Positions 8,553-17,271 are shown, counted from the stretch's first letter. The stretch: DNA of 45,561 nt from an uncultured Anaerolineaceae bacterium (GCA_937967805.1 CALBTC010000130.1:1-45561); one strand, 5' to 3'. Numbers and translations: made by a program. The notes: generated from the sequence alone by a model not told the origin.

Positions 8553-10008
8553 ATACCTCCTGTTGACGATGACCTTGCCGGGTTTTGGGATTTTGGCAAC
8601 GGCCGCTGCGGAAGAAGCAACCGGTTCGGCCGTTGCTGCGTTGCTGGTGGCGATGGTTGTTATTATTTTGCTCGTGCTGCTGAACGGACTGTTTGTCATG
8701 GCGGAATTTGCCATCATCGGTGTGCGCCCCACCCAGCTTGAGCAAATGGTTGATGAGGGCGTTGGCCAGGCAAAAGGCGTTTTAACCATTGTAGAATCCC
8801 GTCAAAAGCAGGATCAATATATCGCTACCGCCCAACTGGGCATTACGATTGCGTCGTTGGGACTGGCGATGTATGGTGAACCGCAAATTGCCCACTTTGT
8901 AGAACCCTATCTGGAAGATCTGTGGTTTGAACCATCACACGAGCTGGTGGGAAGTATTGGCTATGTGATTGCCCTGGGGCTGCTGACCTATTTGCATGTG
9001 GTGATAGGCGAGATGGTGCCAAAATCATTAGCCCTGACAGACGCACCGCGCATGGTGCTGCTGTTAAGTAGACCCATGGCGATTGCCCGCTGGATTTTGT
9101 CTTACCCGGTAAGGATTTTGAATCGCGTTGGTGTTTCCATGCTGAGACTGTTTCGCGTGCCGCCTGCGGAAGGGCACGAGCGGGTTCTTTCGCCTGAAGA
9201 GCTGGAACTGATCGTAACGGAAAGTACGGAAGGCGGCCTGCTCAATGCCGAAGAGCAGGAGATGATCCTGAATATTTTTGATTTTAGCGACCGGACCGTA
9301 TCGCAGGTGATGACACCGCGAACCAAAGTAGAAGCGATCCCGCTGGATGTGTCGCGGCAGGAAATCCTGAAAATTGTGACAGACAGCCGCCACAGCCGTT
9401 TTCCTGTATATGATGGCGATCGGGACCATATTGTGGGGATTTTGCACCTGAAAGATTTGGTGAAGCAAACGCTGCGCTCAGAGAGCCGCTTTGATTTGCG
9501 CCTGATCTTGCGCTCTGCGCCCGCCGTGCCGGAAGATTTGCCGGTGCAAACATTGCTGGCGGCCTTCAAGCGACAGAAGCTGCACATGGCCATCGTACTG
9601 GACGAGTTTGGCGGCATGGACGGTATTGTCACGCTTGAGGATTTGGTAGAAGAGGTGGTTGGTGAAGTGCGGGATGAATTTGACCAGGAGAAAGAACCCT
9701 ATGTGGAATTGGGACCTGGTTTGATTGAGGCTGAAGGTGAATATCTGGTAGACGATTTTGACGACGGCTTTTGGGGAAATGAGGAAGAGTTGCCGGACGT
9801 AGAAACAGTTGGCGGTTTGGTCATCTCCAAGCTGGGGCGTCCCCCGGTGGCAGGGGATGAGGTGATTTATAATGATAAAATTCAAATTCGGGTTTTAGCC
9901 GTTGAGGGGCGAGCCGTGTCGCGGGTTTTGATTGAGTTTCCTGACCCCGAAAAGCAAGCTGAGGAAGAAGCGGATACGGCCGTTCCTCCCAATCCCGATC
10001 TACAATAA
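8545..10008 (+). CDS. CNNM/CorC (HlyC) family membrane protein with CBS pair, second paralogue
   Basis: Paralogue of the preceding gene with the same architecture: DUF21 membrane domain (MAEFAIIGVRPTQLEQM), CBS pair (VMTPRTKVEAIPLDV, FPVYDGDRDHIVGILHLKDL, LDEFGGMDGIVTLEDLVEEVVGE) and C-terminal CorC_HlyC domain (VGGLVISKLGRPPVAGDEV). It carries an additional N-terminal hydrophobic stretch. The ATG at 8545 is supported by GGAGG at 8531-8535 with about 9 nt spacing, and it overlaps the stop of the first copy (TAA 8550-8552), a sign of translational coupling. The pair may form a heteromeric transporter. Length 487 residues. Confidence 0.92.
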   Translation: MTKYLLLTMTLPGFGILATAAAEEATGSAVAALLVAMVVIILLVLLNGLFVMAEFAIIGVRPTQLEQMVDEGVGQAKGVLTIVESRQKQDQYIATAQLGITIASLGLAMYGEPQIAHFVEPYLEDLWFEPSHELVGSIGYVIALGLLTYLHVVIGEMVPKSLALTDAPRMVLLLSRPMAIARWILSYPVRILNRVGVSMLRLFRVPPAEGHERVLSPEELELIVTESTEGGLLNAEEQEMILNIFDFSDRTVSQVMTPRTKVEAIPLDVSRQEILKIVTDSRHSRFPVYDGDRDHIVGILHLKDLVKQTLRSESRFDLRLILRSAPAVPEDLPVQTLLAAFKRQKLHMAIVLDEFGGMDGIVTLEDLVEEVVGEVRDEFDQEKEPYVELGPGLIEAEGEYLVDDFDDGFWGNEEELPDVETVGGLVISKLGRPPVAGDEVIYNDKIQIRVLAVEGRAVSRVLIEFPDPEKQAEEEADTAVPPNPDLQ

Positions 10009-10028
10009 AACAGGAAAAGGAGAAATTT

Positions 10029-10415
10029 GTGGATATTGTTCGTACGATTCATGGTGAGATGCGCTGGTTAGTAGCCATTCTTGCCATTGTGGTCATCGTC
10101 AAGTTTGCGGTGGGTTTGATACGGAAATCGGAATACGGCCGTCTTGATCGCGGTCTGATGTCTGGCCTTGTCGGCTTGATAGACATCAACTTTGTTCTTG
10201 GCTTAATCCTGCTCATTTCTTTGGGCTTCGACAGCCGCGTGCGGTTGGAGCACGCCGGCATCATGTTTGTTGCCGTGCTGCTGGCGCATAGCAACGCCGC
10301 CTGGCGCAAATCTGAAGACAGCACCAAGAAGTTTCGCAATAATCTAATTTTGGTGATTGTCGTATTGGTTTTGGTATTTGCTGGGGTATCGCTGCTCGTC
10401 CCCGGTTTTGTTTAA
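10029..10415 (+). CDS. Small integral membrane protein, four predicted helices
   Basis: A 128-residue hydrophobic protein starting with GTG 10029, 6 nt after AAAAGGAG. It has about four membrane segments (roughly 12-30, 44-64, 75-92, 106-126). Histidines lie at the ends of two of them (near residue 8 and in RLEHAGIMFVAVLLAHSNAAW), a pattern that could suit haem or metal ligation, but this is speculation. I do not recognise the family. It follows the CNNM pair by 20 bp and ends just before a strong terminator, so it is the last gene of that operon. Confidence 0.7.
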   Translation: MDIVRTIHGEMRWLVAILAIVVIVKFAVGLIRKSEYGRLDRGLMSGLVGLIDINFVLGLILLISLGFDSRVRLEHAGIMFVAVLLAHSNAAWRKSEDSTKKFRNNLILVIVVLVLVFAGVSLLVPGFV

Positions 10416-10424
10416 GAATTAAAG

Positions 10425-10458
10425 CGTGGCATCTTGTTATTTCCAGCAAGATGCCACG
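10425..10458. terminator. Bidirectional intrinsic terminator between convergent genes
   Basis: CGTGGCATCTTG and CAAGATGCCACG form a perfect 12-bp stem with a 10-nt loop. T-rich sequence lies on both sides, suiting termination of the membrane-protein operon from the left and of the carboxypeptidase gene from the right. Confidence 0.8.
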
Positions 10459-10485
10459 TCTTATTGTTCCCTTCAATAATCTCCC

Positions 10486-11991
10486 CTATAGCTCATAAAT
10501 TTCGCTAAATTTTCTGGTGACGTAGCGCATAAACGGCTTGTGCGTGAGCGGGCTGCCCGTGGCTTTTTGTACCAGTTCGGCCGGGGTGAATTTACGGCCG
10601 TGTTCATGAATATTCTCGCGCAGCCAGGCCACCAGCGCCTTTGTTTTGCCCTGGGCCATTTCCTCGGCAATGGTGGGATTTTGGGAAACGGCCGCTTCAT
10701 AAAACTGCGCTGCATATAAGTTGCCCAGGGCATAAGTGGGGAAGTAGCCAAAGCCGGGCCGTGACCAGTGAACGTCTTGCAAGCAACCTTCAGAATCCGT
10801 TGGCGGCACGATGCCTAGCAGTTCCTGCATCTTATCGTTCCACGCCGTGGGCAAATCGACCACAGCCAGATCACCGTTGAGCATGGCTTGCTCCAGTTCA
10901 AAGCGCAAAATAATGTGGAAGTTATAGGTCAGCTCGTCGGCCTCAACCCGAATGGTGGAGGGCTGCACCTTGTTGACGGCGCGGTAGAATACCGTCACAT
11001 CGTGGCTGCCTAATTGCTCTGGAAACAACGCTTGCAGTTTGGGATAATGCGCCTGCCAGAAGCCCAGGCTGCGCCCCACGATGTTTTCAATCATGCGTGA
11101 TTGGGACTCATGGATACCGCTGGAGGTGCCGCGCGCCAGCGGCGTTCGGGCCAGGTCGGGGTGGGTGCCCTGCTCATACATGGCGTGTCCGGATTCGTGC
11201 AGCGTGCCAAACAGAGAAGGATTCAGGAAGTCTGGATACCAGCGAGTGGTGATGCGGGCATCGTTGCGGCTGAAGCTGGTGGCGAAGGGATGCACCACCG
11301 TGCCCAGATGTCCCCGGCTAAAATCATAGCCCACGGCGTCGGCAATGTAGCGGGCGAATTCCTTTTGCTTGTCGATGGGGAAGGGTTGATGGACGATGCT
11401 GTCATCGACTATTGTACCCCGTTCAACAATAGCTTCCCGTAGTGGAATCAGCTCTTCCTTGACGGCGTTGAAAATGGCGCGGACTTCGGCCGTTTTCATG
11501 CCGTGTTCAAATTTATCCAGCAGCGGATCGTACTTTTCGTCTTCGTAGCCGTACAGCTCGGCCATTTCTTGTACCAACTTCACCACCTCTTCCAGGTGGG
11601 GCCGGAAGTGGCCAAAGTCGTTGTTTTCGCGCGCTTCTACCCAGGCCGGATTGGCCTTGCCGCTTACCTCGCTGACGCGGCGGACAAATTCTGGTGGCAG
11701 CTGACGGGATTCTTCATAGCTGCGGCGCAGGTAGCGGATCAGGCTGGCTTCAATGCTTTCGTATGGGGCGTCTTGCAGATCGGCAGCGGCCGTTTCAATC
11801 AGCTCACCCATTTCATCCGAAGTAAACATCGTGTGGCTGAGGCGGCGCAGCGTGGTCATCTGCTGGATGCGCGCCGCCATGCCCGCCTTGGGCATGTTGG
11901 TTTCTTTATCCCAACTAAGCACGCCCATCGCCTTTTCAATGTCGTGGATTTCGTGAATTTTTTCTAACAATTTTTGGTAATTTGAACTCAT
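10486..11991 (-). CDS. Metallocarboxypeptidase, M32 family (thermostable carboxypeptidase Taq type)
   Basis: Zinc carboxypeptidase that releases C-terminal amino acids, cytosolic. At 501 residues it has the normal family length. The zinc site is HESGH within SLFGTLHESGHAMYEQG (around residue 265), followed by the family block GIHESQSRMIENIVGRSLGFW, and upstream by VVHPFATSFSRNDARITTRW. A further signature, IRVEADELTYNFHIILRFELE, lies nearer the C-terminus. AAGGA precedes the ATG at suitable spacing. It is monocistronic: convergent with the CNNM operon and divergent from the CarH-like regulator. Confidence 0.95.
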   Translation of the reverse strand: MSSNYQKLLEKIHEIHDIEKAMGVLSWDKETNMPKAGMAARIQQMTTLRRLSHTMFTSDEMGELIETAAADLQDAPYESIEASLIRYLRRSYEESRQLPPEFVRRVSEVSGKANPAWVEARENNDFGHFRPHLEEVVKLVQEMAELYGYEDEKYDPLLDKFEHGMKTAEVRAIFNAVKEELIPLREAIVERGTIVDDSIVHQPFPIDKQKEFARYIADAVGYDFSRGHLGTVVHPFATSFSRNDARITTRWYPDFLNPSLFGTLHESGHAMYEQGTHPDLARTPLARGTSSGIHESQSRMIENIVGRSLGFWQAHYPKLQALFPEQLGSHDVTVFYRAVNKVQPSTIRVEADELTYNFHIILRFELEQAMLNGDLAVVDLPTAWNDKMQELLGIVPPTDSEGCLQDVHWSRPGFGYFPTYALGNLYAAQFYEAAVSQNPTIAEEMAQGKTKALVAWLRENIHEHGRKFTPAELVQKATGSPLTHKPFMRYVTRKFSEIYEL

Positions 11992-12108
11992 GCAAACCGT
12001 CCTTTTTGGGAATGTGAGGGGAGTGTAGCGAAAAACGGCCGTTTATCCAAAATCGCACAACTGCATGAAAAACTGAACAAGAAAGAGGACACCAGAAATA
12101 TATTACCA

Positions 12109-12194
12109 TACAAATTATGTGCAAAACATTGACAAAATGTTGGCCAGGCACTATACTCTACGACGTAAAAACATAATTATCGACATAAATTGTA
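12109..12194 (+). promoter_or_regulatory. Promoter and operators of the CarH-like/photolyase operon
   Basis: TTGACA (12129-12134), a 17-bp spacer and TATACT (12152-12157) form a near-perfect sigma-70 promoter. A dyad AACATT-N5-AATGTT (12125-12141) is centred on the -35 box. A second pair, TACAAATTATGT at 12109-12120 and ACATAAATTGTA at 12183-12194 (inverted, 11 of 12 matching), flanks the promoter. A MerR/CarH-type repressor binding here could block RNA polymerase in the dark; the assignment to this regulator is inferred from proximity. Confidence 0.65.
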
Positions 12195-12236
12195 AATGAA
12201 AACTTTTCTATTATGGCAGAGAGGTGGCCTAACAAC

Positions 12237-13574
12237 ATGACCTCATTCAATGAAAGTGCAGCCTATAACCTGAAGGTTGTTGTTAATGAAACGGGCATAA
12301 AGCCAGATACCCTGCGTGCCTGGGAGCGTCGCTATGGATTGCCCGCTCCTGACCGTACTTCTGGTGGACACCGGCTCTATTCAGACAAAGACATTGCCAC
12401 AATAAAATGGCTGATGGCTCGTCAGGAGGAGGGGCTGAGCATTAGCCGCGCCGTAAAGCTTTGGCGCAGCCTGGAAACAGAAGGTAAATCTCCATTGCTT
12501 GCCCCTGAGTACCAGGAAATCAGCCAGCCGGTGGTAAAAACGATCACCACCACCAAGATAGACGACATGCGAGCTGCCTGGATTGAAGCCTGTCTTAATT
12601 TTGACGAGACATCAGCTGAGCATATCCTGACTCAGGCGTTTGCCCTGTACCAACCGGAAATGGTTTTAACCCAGCTTTTGCAAAAGGGCATAGCCCAGAT
12701 TGGCGAGCTTTGGTTTAAAGATGAGGTTTCTGTGCAGCAAGAACACTTTGCCTCGGCACTGGCTATGCGCCGTCTCAACAGCTTGTTGGCCGCATCACCT
12801 GCGCCTACCCGCTCTGGACGCGTTCTCATTGGCTGCCCGCCCCATGAGGATCACACTTTTGCTCCCCTCGTCCTTACCATTTTGCTGCGCTATCGCGGCT
12901 GGGAGATGATTTATTTGGGGGCAAATGTGCCGTTAAGCCGCTTTGTGAGCACCGTTGAATCAATTCGACCTGATCTAATTATTTTGACGGCGCAGCAGTT
13001 GTTTACGGCCGCAAAGCTGTTTGAGGTGGCCAAAACGGTGGCCGAGGAACAAGATGTCAAGTTGGCGTTTGGCGGCCGTATTTTTAGCATTGTGCCCCGC
13101 TTGCGCCATCGCATTCCAGGTTATTTTCTTGGCGAAACCATTGAAGAAGCTACTGAAATTGTTGATAGGCTGCTTACGCTTTCTGTTCCTATGCCCGCAA
13201 CAGAAAATGTACCCGATTTTTATCGTGAGGCGCTCACCGATTTCCGTGAAAATCAGGCGCTAATCGAAGCCGAAGCGTGGAATCGGCTTAAGTCTGGAGG
13301 AATCCCTTATGAGCATTACACCAACGCCAATTTGCACCTTTCGCGGGATATTTATGCCGCATTGACGTTTGGCGATATAGAATTTTTGGGAGCCGAGATT
13401 GCCTGGGTGGAAAAGCTGTTGCTCAATTACAGTATGCCCGTCGAGATGCTGCAACATTATTTGCACGCGTATCATCTGGCAGCCGAAGAATTCTTAACCG
13501 GTCCTGCGGCGTTGGTTGTAAATTGGCTGGCAGAGGCTTCTCACAATCTTGCCCGGGTTGCTGATTCTGACTGA
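12237..13574 (+). CDS. MerR-type transcription regulator with cobalamin-binding domain (CarH/LitR-like photoreceptor)
   Basis: A 445-residue regulator. In this family a MerR winged helix binds DNA and adenosylcobalamin acts as the light sensor. Order: MerR DNA-binding domain (GIKPDTLRAWERRYGLPAPDR, GGHRLYSDKDI); four-helix cap domain containing W-x9-EH (LWFKDEVSVQQEH), the CarH signature that covers the upper face of the cobalamin; B12-binding Rossmann domain with PPHEDHTFAP, whose His would be the lower axial ligand. An unusual C-terminal extension of about 115 helical residues follows (from ENVPDFYREAL). The frame is open to ATG 12213, but ATG 12237 is preferred because GAGAGGTGG lies 10 nt before it. 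It sits 12 bp upstream of a photolyase gene, supporting a light-response role. Confidence 0.88.
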   Translation: MTSFNESAAYNLKVVVNETGIKPDTLRAWERRYGLPAPDRTSGGHRLYSDKDIATIKWLMARQEEGLSISRAVKLWRSLETEGKSPLLAPEYQEISQPVVKTITTTKIDDMRAAWIEACLNFDETSAEHILTQAFALYQPEMVLTQLLQKGIAQIGELWFKDEVSVQQEHFASALAMRRLNSLLAASPAPTRSGRVLIGCPPHEDHTFAPLVLTILLRYRGWEMIYLGANVPLSRFVSTVESIRPDLIILTAQQLFTAAKLFEVAKTVAEEQDVKLAFGGRIFSIVPRLRHRIPGYFLGETIEEATEIVDRLLTLSVPMPATENVPDFYREALTDFRENQALIEAEAWNRLKSGGIPYEHYTNANLHLSRDIYAALTFGDIEFLGAEIAWVEKLLLNYSMPVEMLQHYLHAYHLAAEEFLTGPAALVVNWLAEASHNLARVADSD

Positions 13575-13586
13575 CAGGGAGCTGTT

Positions 13587-15002
13587 ATGAAAACGGCCGT
13601 CTGGTGGATTCGACGTGATTTGCGCCTGGCAGATAACCAGGCATTGGCAGCAGCGCTTCAAGCTGCTGATCAAGTGGTTCCCCTTTTTATTGTTGATCCC
13701 TTTTTTGAGAAGTCTGAATACGTAGGCCAGAAGCGGCGCGCCTTTTTGTGGGCTGGCCTACGTCGGCTGGATGCCGATTTGCGCGAACGCGGTGGCCGGC
13801 TGATTGTACGATACGGCCGTCCCCAGGAAGTGCTCACTAAAATATTGGTGGAAAGCGGGGCTGAAGCCATCTTTGCCGAGGAAGATTTCACCGGCTACGC
13901 TCGCCGTCGCGACGGCCAGATTGCCGAAGCGCTGCCGCTGCATCTGGAAGCAGGCGTGGTGGTGCATCCCCCCGGCATTGTGCTAAAGGAAGATGGTGAT
14001 CCATACATTGTCTTCACGCCATTCAAGAAGAACGCCTGGCTGGAACGGCCGTTACCCCAACAAAGCGACATTTTGCCCGCCCCGGACGCGCTCAATACAC
14101 CAGAATCCATCCAATCCGAAGAAATGCCGGCCGAACCGACGCTGCCTGAAAATGCCCCGTTTGCCCCCGGTGAAGCAGAGGCACAACGTCGCCTTAAAAA
14201 GTTTGCCCAGCACAGCATCGACCGGTATGCGCAGGATCGAAACATGGTCTCTATAGATGGCACGTCGCAGCTTTCGCCGTATCTTCGATTTGGCATGATT
14301 TCGGCTCGGCAGGCGGTGGTAACGGCCGTTGCCTGCATGGAAGGCGCCGGCAGCAAGGAAGCTCGAAAAGGAGCCGAAACGTGGCTCAGCGAACTGATCT
14401 GGCGCGAATTTTACATTCACATACTGTACCATTGTCCCCACGTTGTACACCGCAGCGTTCGCCCCTAATACGACGCGATCAAATGGCGCAACCGGGAAGA
14501 TGAGTTTGCGGCGTGGTGTAACGGTCGTACCGGTTACCCGCTTGTAGATGCCGCCATGCGCCAGCTTGTTACCACTGGTTGGATGCACAATCGGCCGCGC
14601 ATGGTTGTTGCCTCATTTTTGGTAAAAGATTTGCTGATAGATTGGCGCTGGGGCGAAAAATTCTTCATGCAGCACCTGGTGGACGGCGATCCCGCGGCCA
14701 ACAACGGCGGCTGGCAGTGGACGGCCGGTACCGGCACCGACGCTGCCCCATATTTCCGCATCTTCAATCCCACATCCCAGGCCAAAAAGTTTGATCCAAA
14801 CGGCAACTTCATTCGCCATTGGCTGCCCGAACTGGCCGACGTGCCCGACACCTACATTCACGAACCGTGGACGATGCCCTCACAGGTGCAAAACGCGGCT
14901 AGCTGCCAGATCGGGGAAGATTATCCGGCGCCCGTCGTCGACCATCAAGAGGCGCGCGATTGGACCTTAGCCGCCTATAGAGATGCCCGCGAAGCTGAAT
15001 AA
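13587..15002 (+). pseudogene. phr: Class I CPD deoxyribodipyrimidine photolyase, interrupted by one in-frame TAA
   Basis: The complete coding span of a 471-codon photolyase, a flavoprotein that repairs cyclobutane pyrimidine dimers with blue light. N-terminal half (13587-14465): MKTAVWWIRRDLRLADNQAL, then the FAD-domain entry SQLSPYLRFGMISARQ and WLSELIWREFYIHILYH. C-terminal half: [40 protein letters not shown] and the strongly conserved [26 protein letters not shown]. The two halves are in the same frame, separated only by codon 294, TAA at 14466-14468, where relatives have a sense codon between FRP and YD. One substitution from GAA, AAA or CAA would explain it. Everything downstream is intact, so it is a very recent mutation, a sequencing error or a read-through stop. 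The last 36 bp overlap the convergent RING-like gene. Confidence 0.88.
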
Positions 15003-15461
15003 CAGTTGGGGCAAAATGACCCCGGATTCGGGGACGCGGTAATGCCAGCCCAGCACCTCCAGCATGATGTAATCGGCAATAGCCCACAACCCAAAGCAGC
15101 CGATTGAGAAGAAAATAATGGCAATAGCGATGCCCATCAGCAGGCAGCCCTGTCCGCAGCCAAAGCGCCGGGCAGTGCGTTGGATACGGCCGTTTTCAGT
15201 CGCAGCGGGTGTTGCAATTGTACGTGAGTTTCTAGGTGGCGGAGGTGCTTCTGGCTCTGTTTCTGTTTCAATCTCGCCGTGGCCGCGGCAGCCGTAGGCG
15301 GCACATTTGTTGCCGTGCGCTCGCCAGCAGTGAGTGTGATGACGGCTGCTGTCCTCCGGGCAGATAACAATCTCATCTCCAGGGGCTAACGGATTTTTGC
15401 ATAGAACGCACTCTTCGCCCAAAAACGGGGATTGTTTGGTAACGGTGATGGGGGAGAGCAT
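14967..15461 (-). CDS. Membrane-anchored RING-like zinc-finger protein (candidate E3-like)
   Basis: A 164-residue protein with an N-terminal cross-brace zinc finger of prokaryotic RING type: CVLC at 18-21, C34, His around 41-44, C45, C53, C58. It shares the signature CWxxxGxKCAxxGCxxH with the neighbouring RING-like protein, so the two are paralogues. A Glu/Pro-rich linker (70-85) is followed by two hydrophobic segments (about 106-145), so it should be membrane-bound with the finger in the cytoplasm. No clear SD precedes the ATG. It is the last gene of the minus-strand ubiquitin-like cluster and overlaps the 3' end of the photolyase gene. An E3-like role is inferred from context. Confidence 0.7.
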   Translation of the reverse strand: MLSPITVTKQSPFLGEECVLCKNPLAPGDEIVICPEDSSRHHTHCWRAHGNKCAAYGCRGHGEIETETEPEAPPPPRNSRTIATPAATENGRIQRTARRFGCGQGCLLMGIAIAIIFFSIGCFGLWAIADYIMLEVLGWHYRVPESGVILPQLLFSFAGISIGG

Positions 15462-15473
15462 AGGGAGGAGATT

Positions 15474-15529
15474 GGAGATTAGAGACTGGAGACTGAAAAT
15501 TTATTTTTAATCTCCAGTCTCCAATCTCC
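15474..15529. repeat. Imperfect inverted repeat (hairpin) between the two RING-like genes
   Basis: Arms 15474-15494 and 15509-15529 are complementary at 19 of 21 positions around a 14-nt A/T-rich loop. The arm is built from the unit GGAGATT/GAGACTGGAGA; similar units occur inside the gene at 21091 (around 21960-21990). It could act as an intercistronic RNA structure or be a mobile repeat unit. Confidence 0.7.
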
Positions 15530-15532
15530 ATT

Positions 15533-15955
15533 TTAGCCAACTCTGATCTGGTCTAACAGCCACTTGAACAACCGCTGCAGTAGACTGGGTCGGCGCAGCT
15601 GCTCCACCTGGCGGCGCTGCTGTTCTTTGAGGCGTTTGGTTCGGCTGGAACGGCCGTTAGCTGACGGCCGTGGCAGATCGGTGTATTTGATGCTTAAAAC
15701 CGGGCTCACCGGCGTGCCGTACAGCTTGAACTTCTCGTGACCACAGCCCAGCACAGCACATTTGCCGCCACCCTGTTCCCAGCAAACTTTATGGTTCAGC
15801 GTGCCGCATTTGGCGCACAGAACTGGCTGCAAATCACGGTCTTCAACAAATTTCTCAACCGGATTGGCACAAATGGGACAATGCAGGCTCAACTGATTGG
15901 CCTCCTGAATGTCGCTATTCGTGATGGTGAGGGGGGGCATTTCCTGTTCGTCCAT
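15533..15955 (-). CDS. RING-like zinc-finger protein (candidate E3-like)
   Basis: A 140-residue soluble protein with a RING-type cross-brace arrangement near the N-terminus: CPIC (26-29), CAKC (47-50), H55, C58, C66, C71, H73. The stretch CWEQGGGKCAVLGCGHE matches the same module in the membrane-bound neighbour. The C-terminal half is basic (RSSRTKRLKEQQRRQVEQLRR) and probably helical, suitable for binding a partner or an acidic surface. It is flanked by repeat elements on both sides and lies in line with E1, Ubl, E2 and two JAMM genes. Zinc-finger assignment is good; ligase function is inference. Confidence 0.72.
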   Translation of the reverse strand: MDEQEMPPLTITNSDIQEANQLSLHCPICANPVEKFVEDRDLQPVLCAKCGTLNHKVCWEQGGGKCAVLGCGHEKFKLYGTPVSPVLSIKYTDLPRPSANGRSSRTKRLKEQQRRQVEQLRRPSLLQRLFKWLLDQIRVG

Positions 15956-16083
15956 TTTTCAGTAATCAGTCTTTCATTACAGGCATTATACACTTACGGC
16001 AATCAGTTGTCAGTAATCAGTAAACAAGTGCTTAATCTATATCGCCCACTGGTTACTGAACACTGGTCACTGATTACTGAAAA
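15956..16083. repeat. 128-bp element with 15-bp perfect terminal inverted repeats, filling an intergenic gap
   Basis: TTTTCAGTAATCAGT at 15956-15970 and its exact complement ACTGATTACTGAAAA at 16069-16083 bound the whole interval between the RING-like gene start (15955) and the JAMM gene stop (16084). Another CAGTAATCAGT copy lies inside (around 16012). It resembles a MITE or palindromic intergenic repeat; no protein is encoded. Confidence 0.7.
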
Positions 16084-17271
16084 TTACCAGCTCCCGGCGG
16101 CCCATTCCGGCCAATAAAAATTGTGCCGGGCAACCTGAGTCTTTTGCCGGTTCCAGCTAAAAAAGCCGCTGGTCTGGGCGCGCGGGTCCAGCACATAGGC
16201 TACGTGCCAGATTTGTGTAAAAAAGTTCTGATGAATAAATAGATCCATCCCCGACAGAAAGATGCCGAAGCCGGGATGGGTATGGTACCAACCGACGATG
16301 ACGGCCGTTTCATCGGGATACCGTTCGTGCAGCTTGTCGGTCATGTAGCGCCAGCTTTCCGGCGTGTAGGTAACGCTGGCCCCGTGCATCACCGTGTATT
16401 TGGCAAGGATGGTGTCTAAAATATGGACCCGGTAACGGCCGTCTGGCTGTTTTTCCGGGCGCGGGCCAATAAGCACTCCGGCCACTTCCCGATTCATGCT
16501 GCTGAGCGCGTGAGCCTGAGCTGCCCGTAAGGCTGGCTCCTCGATGGTGATGTCCACCGCCGCCGATGTAGGATCGCCCACCGGCAGATGGCGCCCGGCA
16601 ATACGCACGCGCGCCCGGCTGGGGGCAATCACCGTATCGCTTTCTGCGGTGTCTGGCTGGGCTTCCCGTTCCTCATGCACCGGTTCCGGTTCAGAGACGA
16701 TGATGCCGTCAAAGTCATCATCAGCTTCGCCAACGGGCTCCAGTTCTGACATCGGCGCGGATTCTTGTTCTGGTTCAACGGCCGTTTCCTTTAATACTTC
16801 AGCTTCAGCAGCGTCAGATTCCACTGCCTCAGCCTGAATGATGGTCTCTTCTGGCGATTCGTCAATTTGCGCGGGAACGGCAGGTTCTGGTTCGGTCGTT
16901 GGTCCTTCTTTTGGCGCCTCTTCTACGACGGTGGTGACGGCCGTTTCCACGACCATTTTTGCCAGCCATTCTCGCGACGGGGCCACCGGTTCGCCAGTGG
17001 CGTCAACCACGTCCATTTCCATCTTCACGGTGCTGTCTTTAGCCAGGTCAACTAACTTGATTTCACGATACGTTTGCCACACATCGGCTTCTAGCTGATC
17101 GGCGAACGCTTGGAGCTCGGCCAGGGTACATTCATGCAGCGTTTTGTAATTGCCATCTAACTGCACCAGTTCGGTGGGGGTCAGGCGGATGTTGGCGGAA
17201 ACGGCCGTTTCATGCTCCGGTAAATGTATTTGAATAATCGCCACGTAATGTGTCGTTGTTGTTTCTGTCAT
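16084..17271 (-). CDS. Soluble JAMM/MPN+ metalloprotease with acidic linker (candidate deubiquitinase-like)
   Basis: A 395-residue protein. The C-terminal JAMM domain (about 240-395) carries all zinc-site elements: a Glu in NREVAGVLIG, and HTHPGFGIFLSGMD, which gives HxH-x7-S-x2-D. Such peptidases cleave ubiquitin-like proteins from targets or process their tails. Residues 1-100 form a separate domain I do not recognise. Residues 100-230 are a long acidic, Pro/Glu-rich linker. Four ACGGCCGT copies each encode ETAV in this protein. ATG 17271 is chosen because the 17 residues before it are not protein-like; the SD is weak. It lies between the membrane JAMM gene and the RING-like gene. Confidence 0.85.
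   Translation of the reverse strand: MTETTTTHYVAIIQIHLPEHETAVSANIRLTPTELVQLDGNYKTLHECTLAELQAFADQLEADVWQTYREIKLVDLAKDSTVKMEMDVVDATGEPVAPSREWLAKMVVETAVTTVVEEAPKEGPTTEPEPAVPAQIDESPEETIIQAEAVESDAAEAEVLKETAVEPEQESAPMSELEPVGEADDDFDGIIVSEPEPVHEEREAQPDTAESDTVIAPSRARVRIAGRHLPVGDPTSAAVDITIEEPALRAAQAHALSSMNREVAGVLIGPRPEKQPDGRYRVHILDTILAKYTVMHGASVTYTPESWRYMTDKLHERYPDETAVIVGWYHTHPGFGIFLSGMDLFIHQNFFTQIWHVAYVLDPRAQTSGFFSWNRQKTQVARHNFYWPEWAAGSW

Noticed and set aside
13587..15002. Programmed recoding of the photolyase TAA
   Set aside because: TAA has no known bacterial recoding as an amino acid in this context, and no stem-loop as striking as in the methyltransferase was seen after it; mutation or error is simpler.
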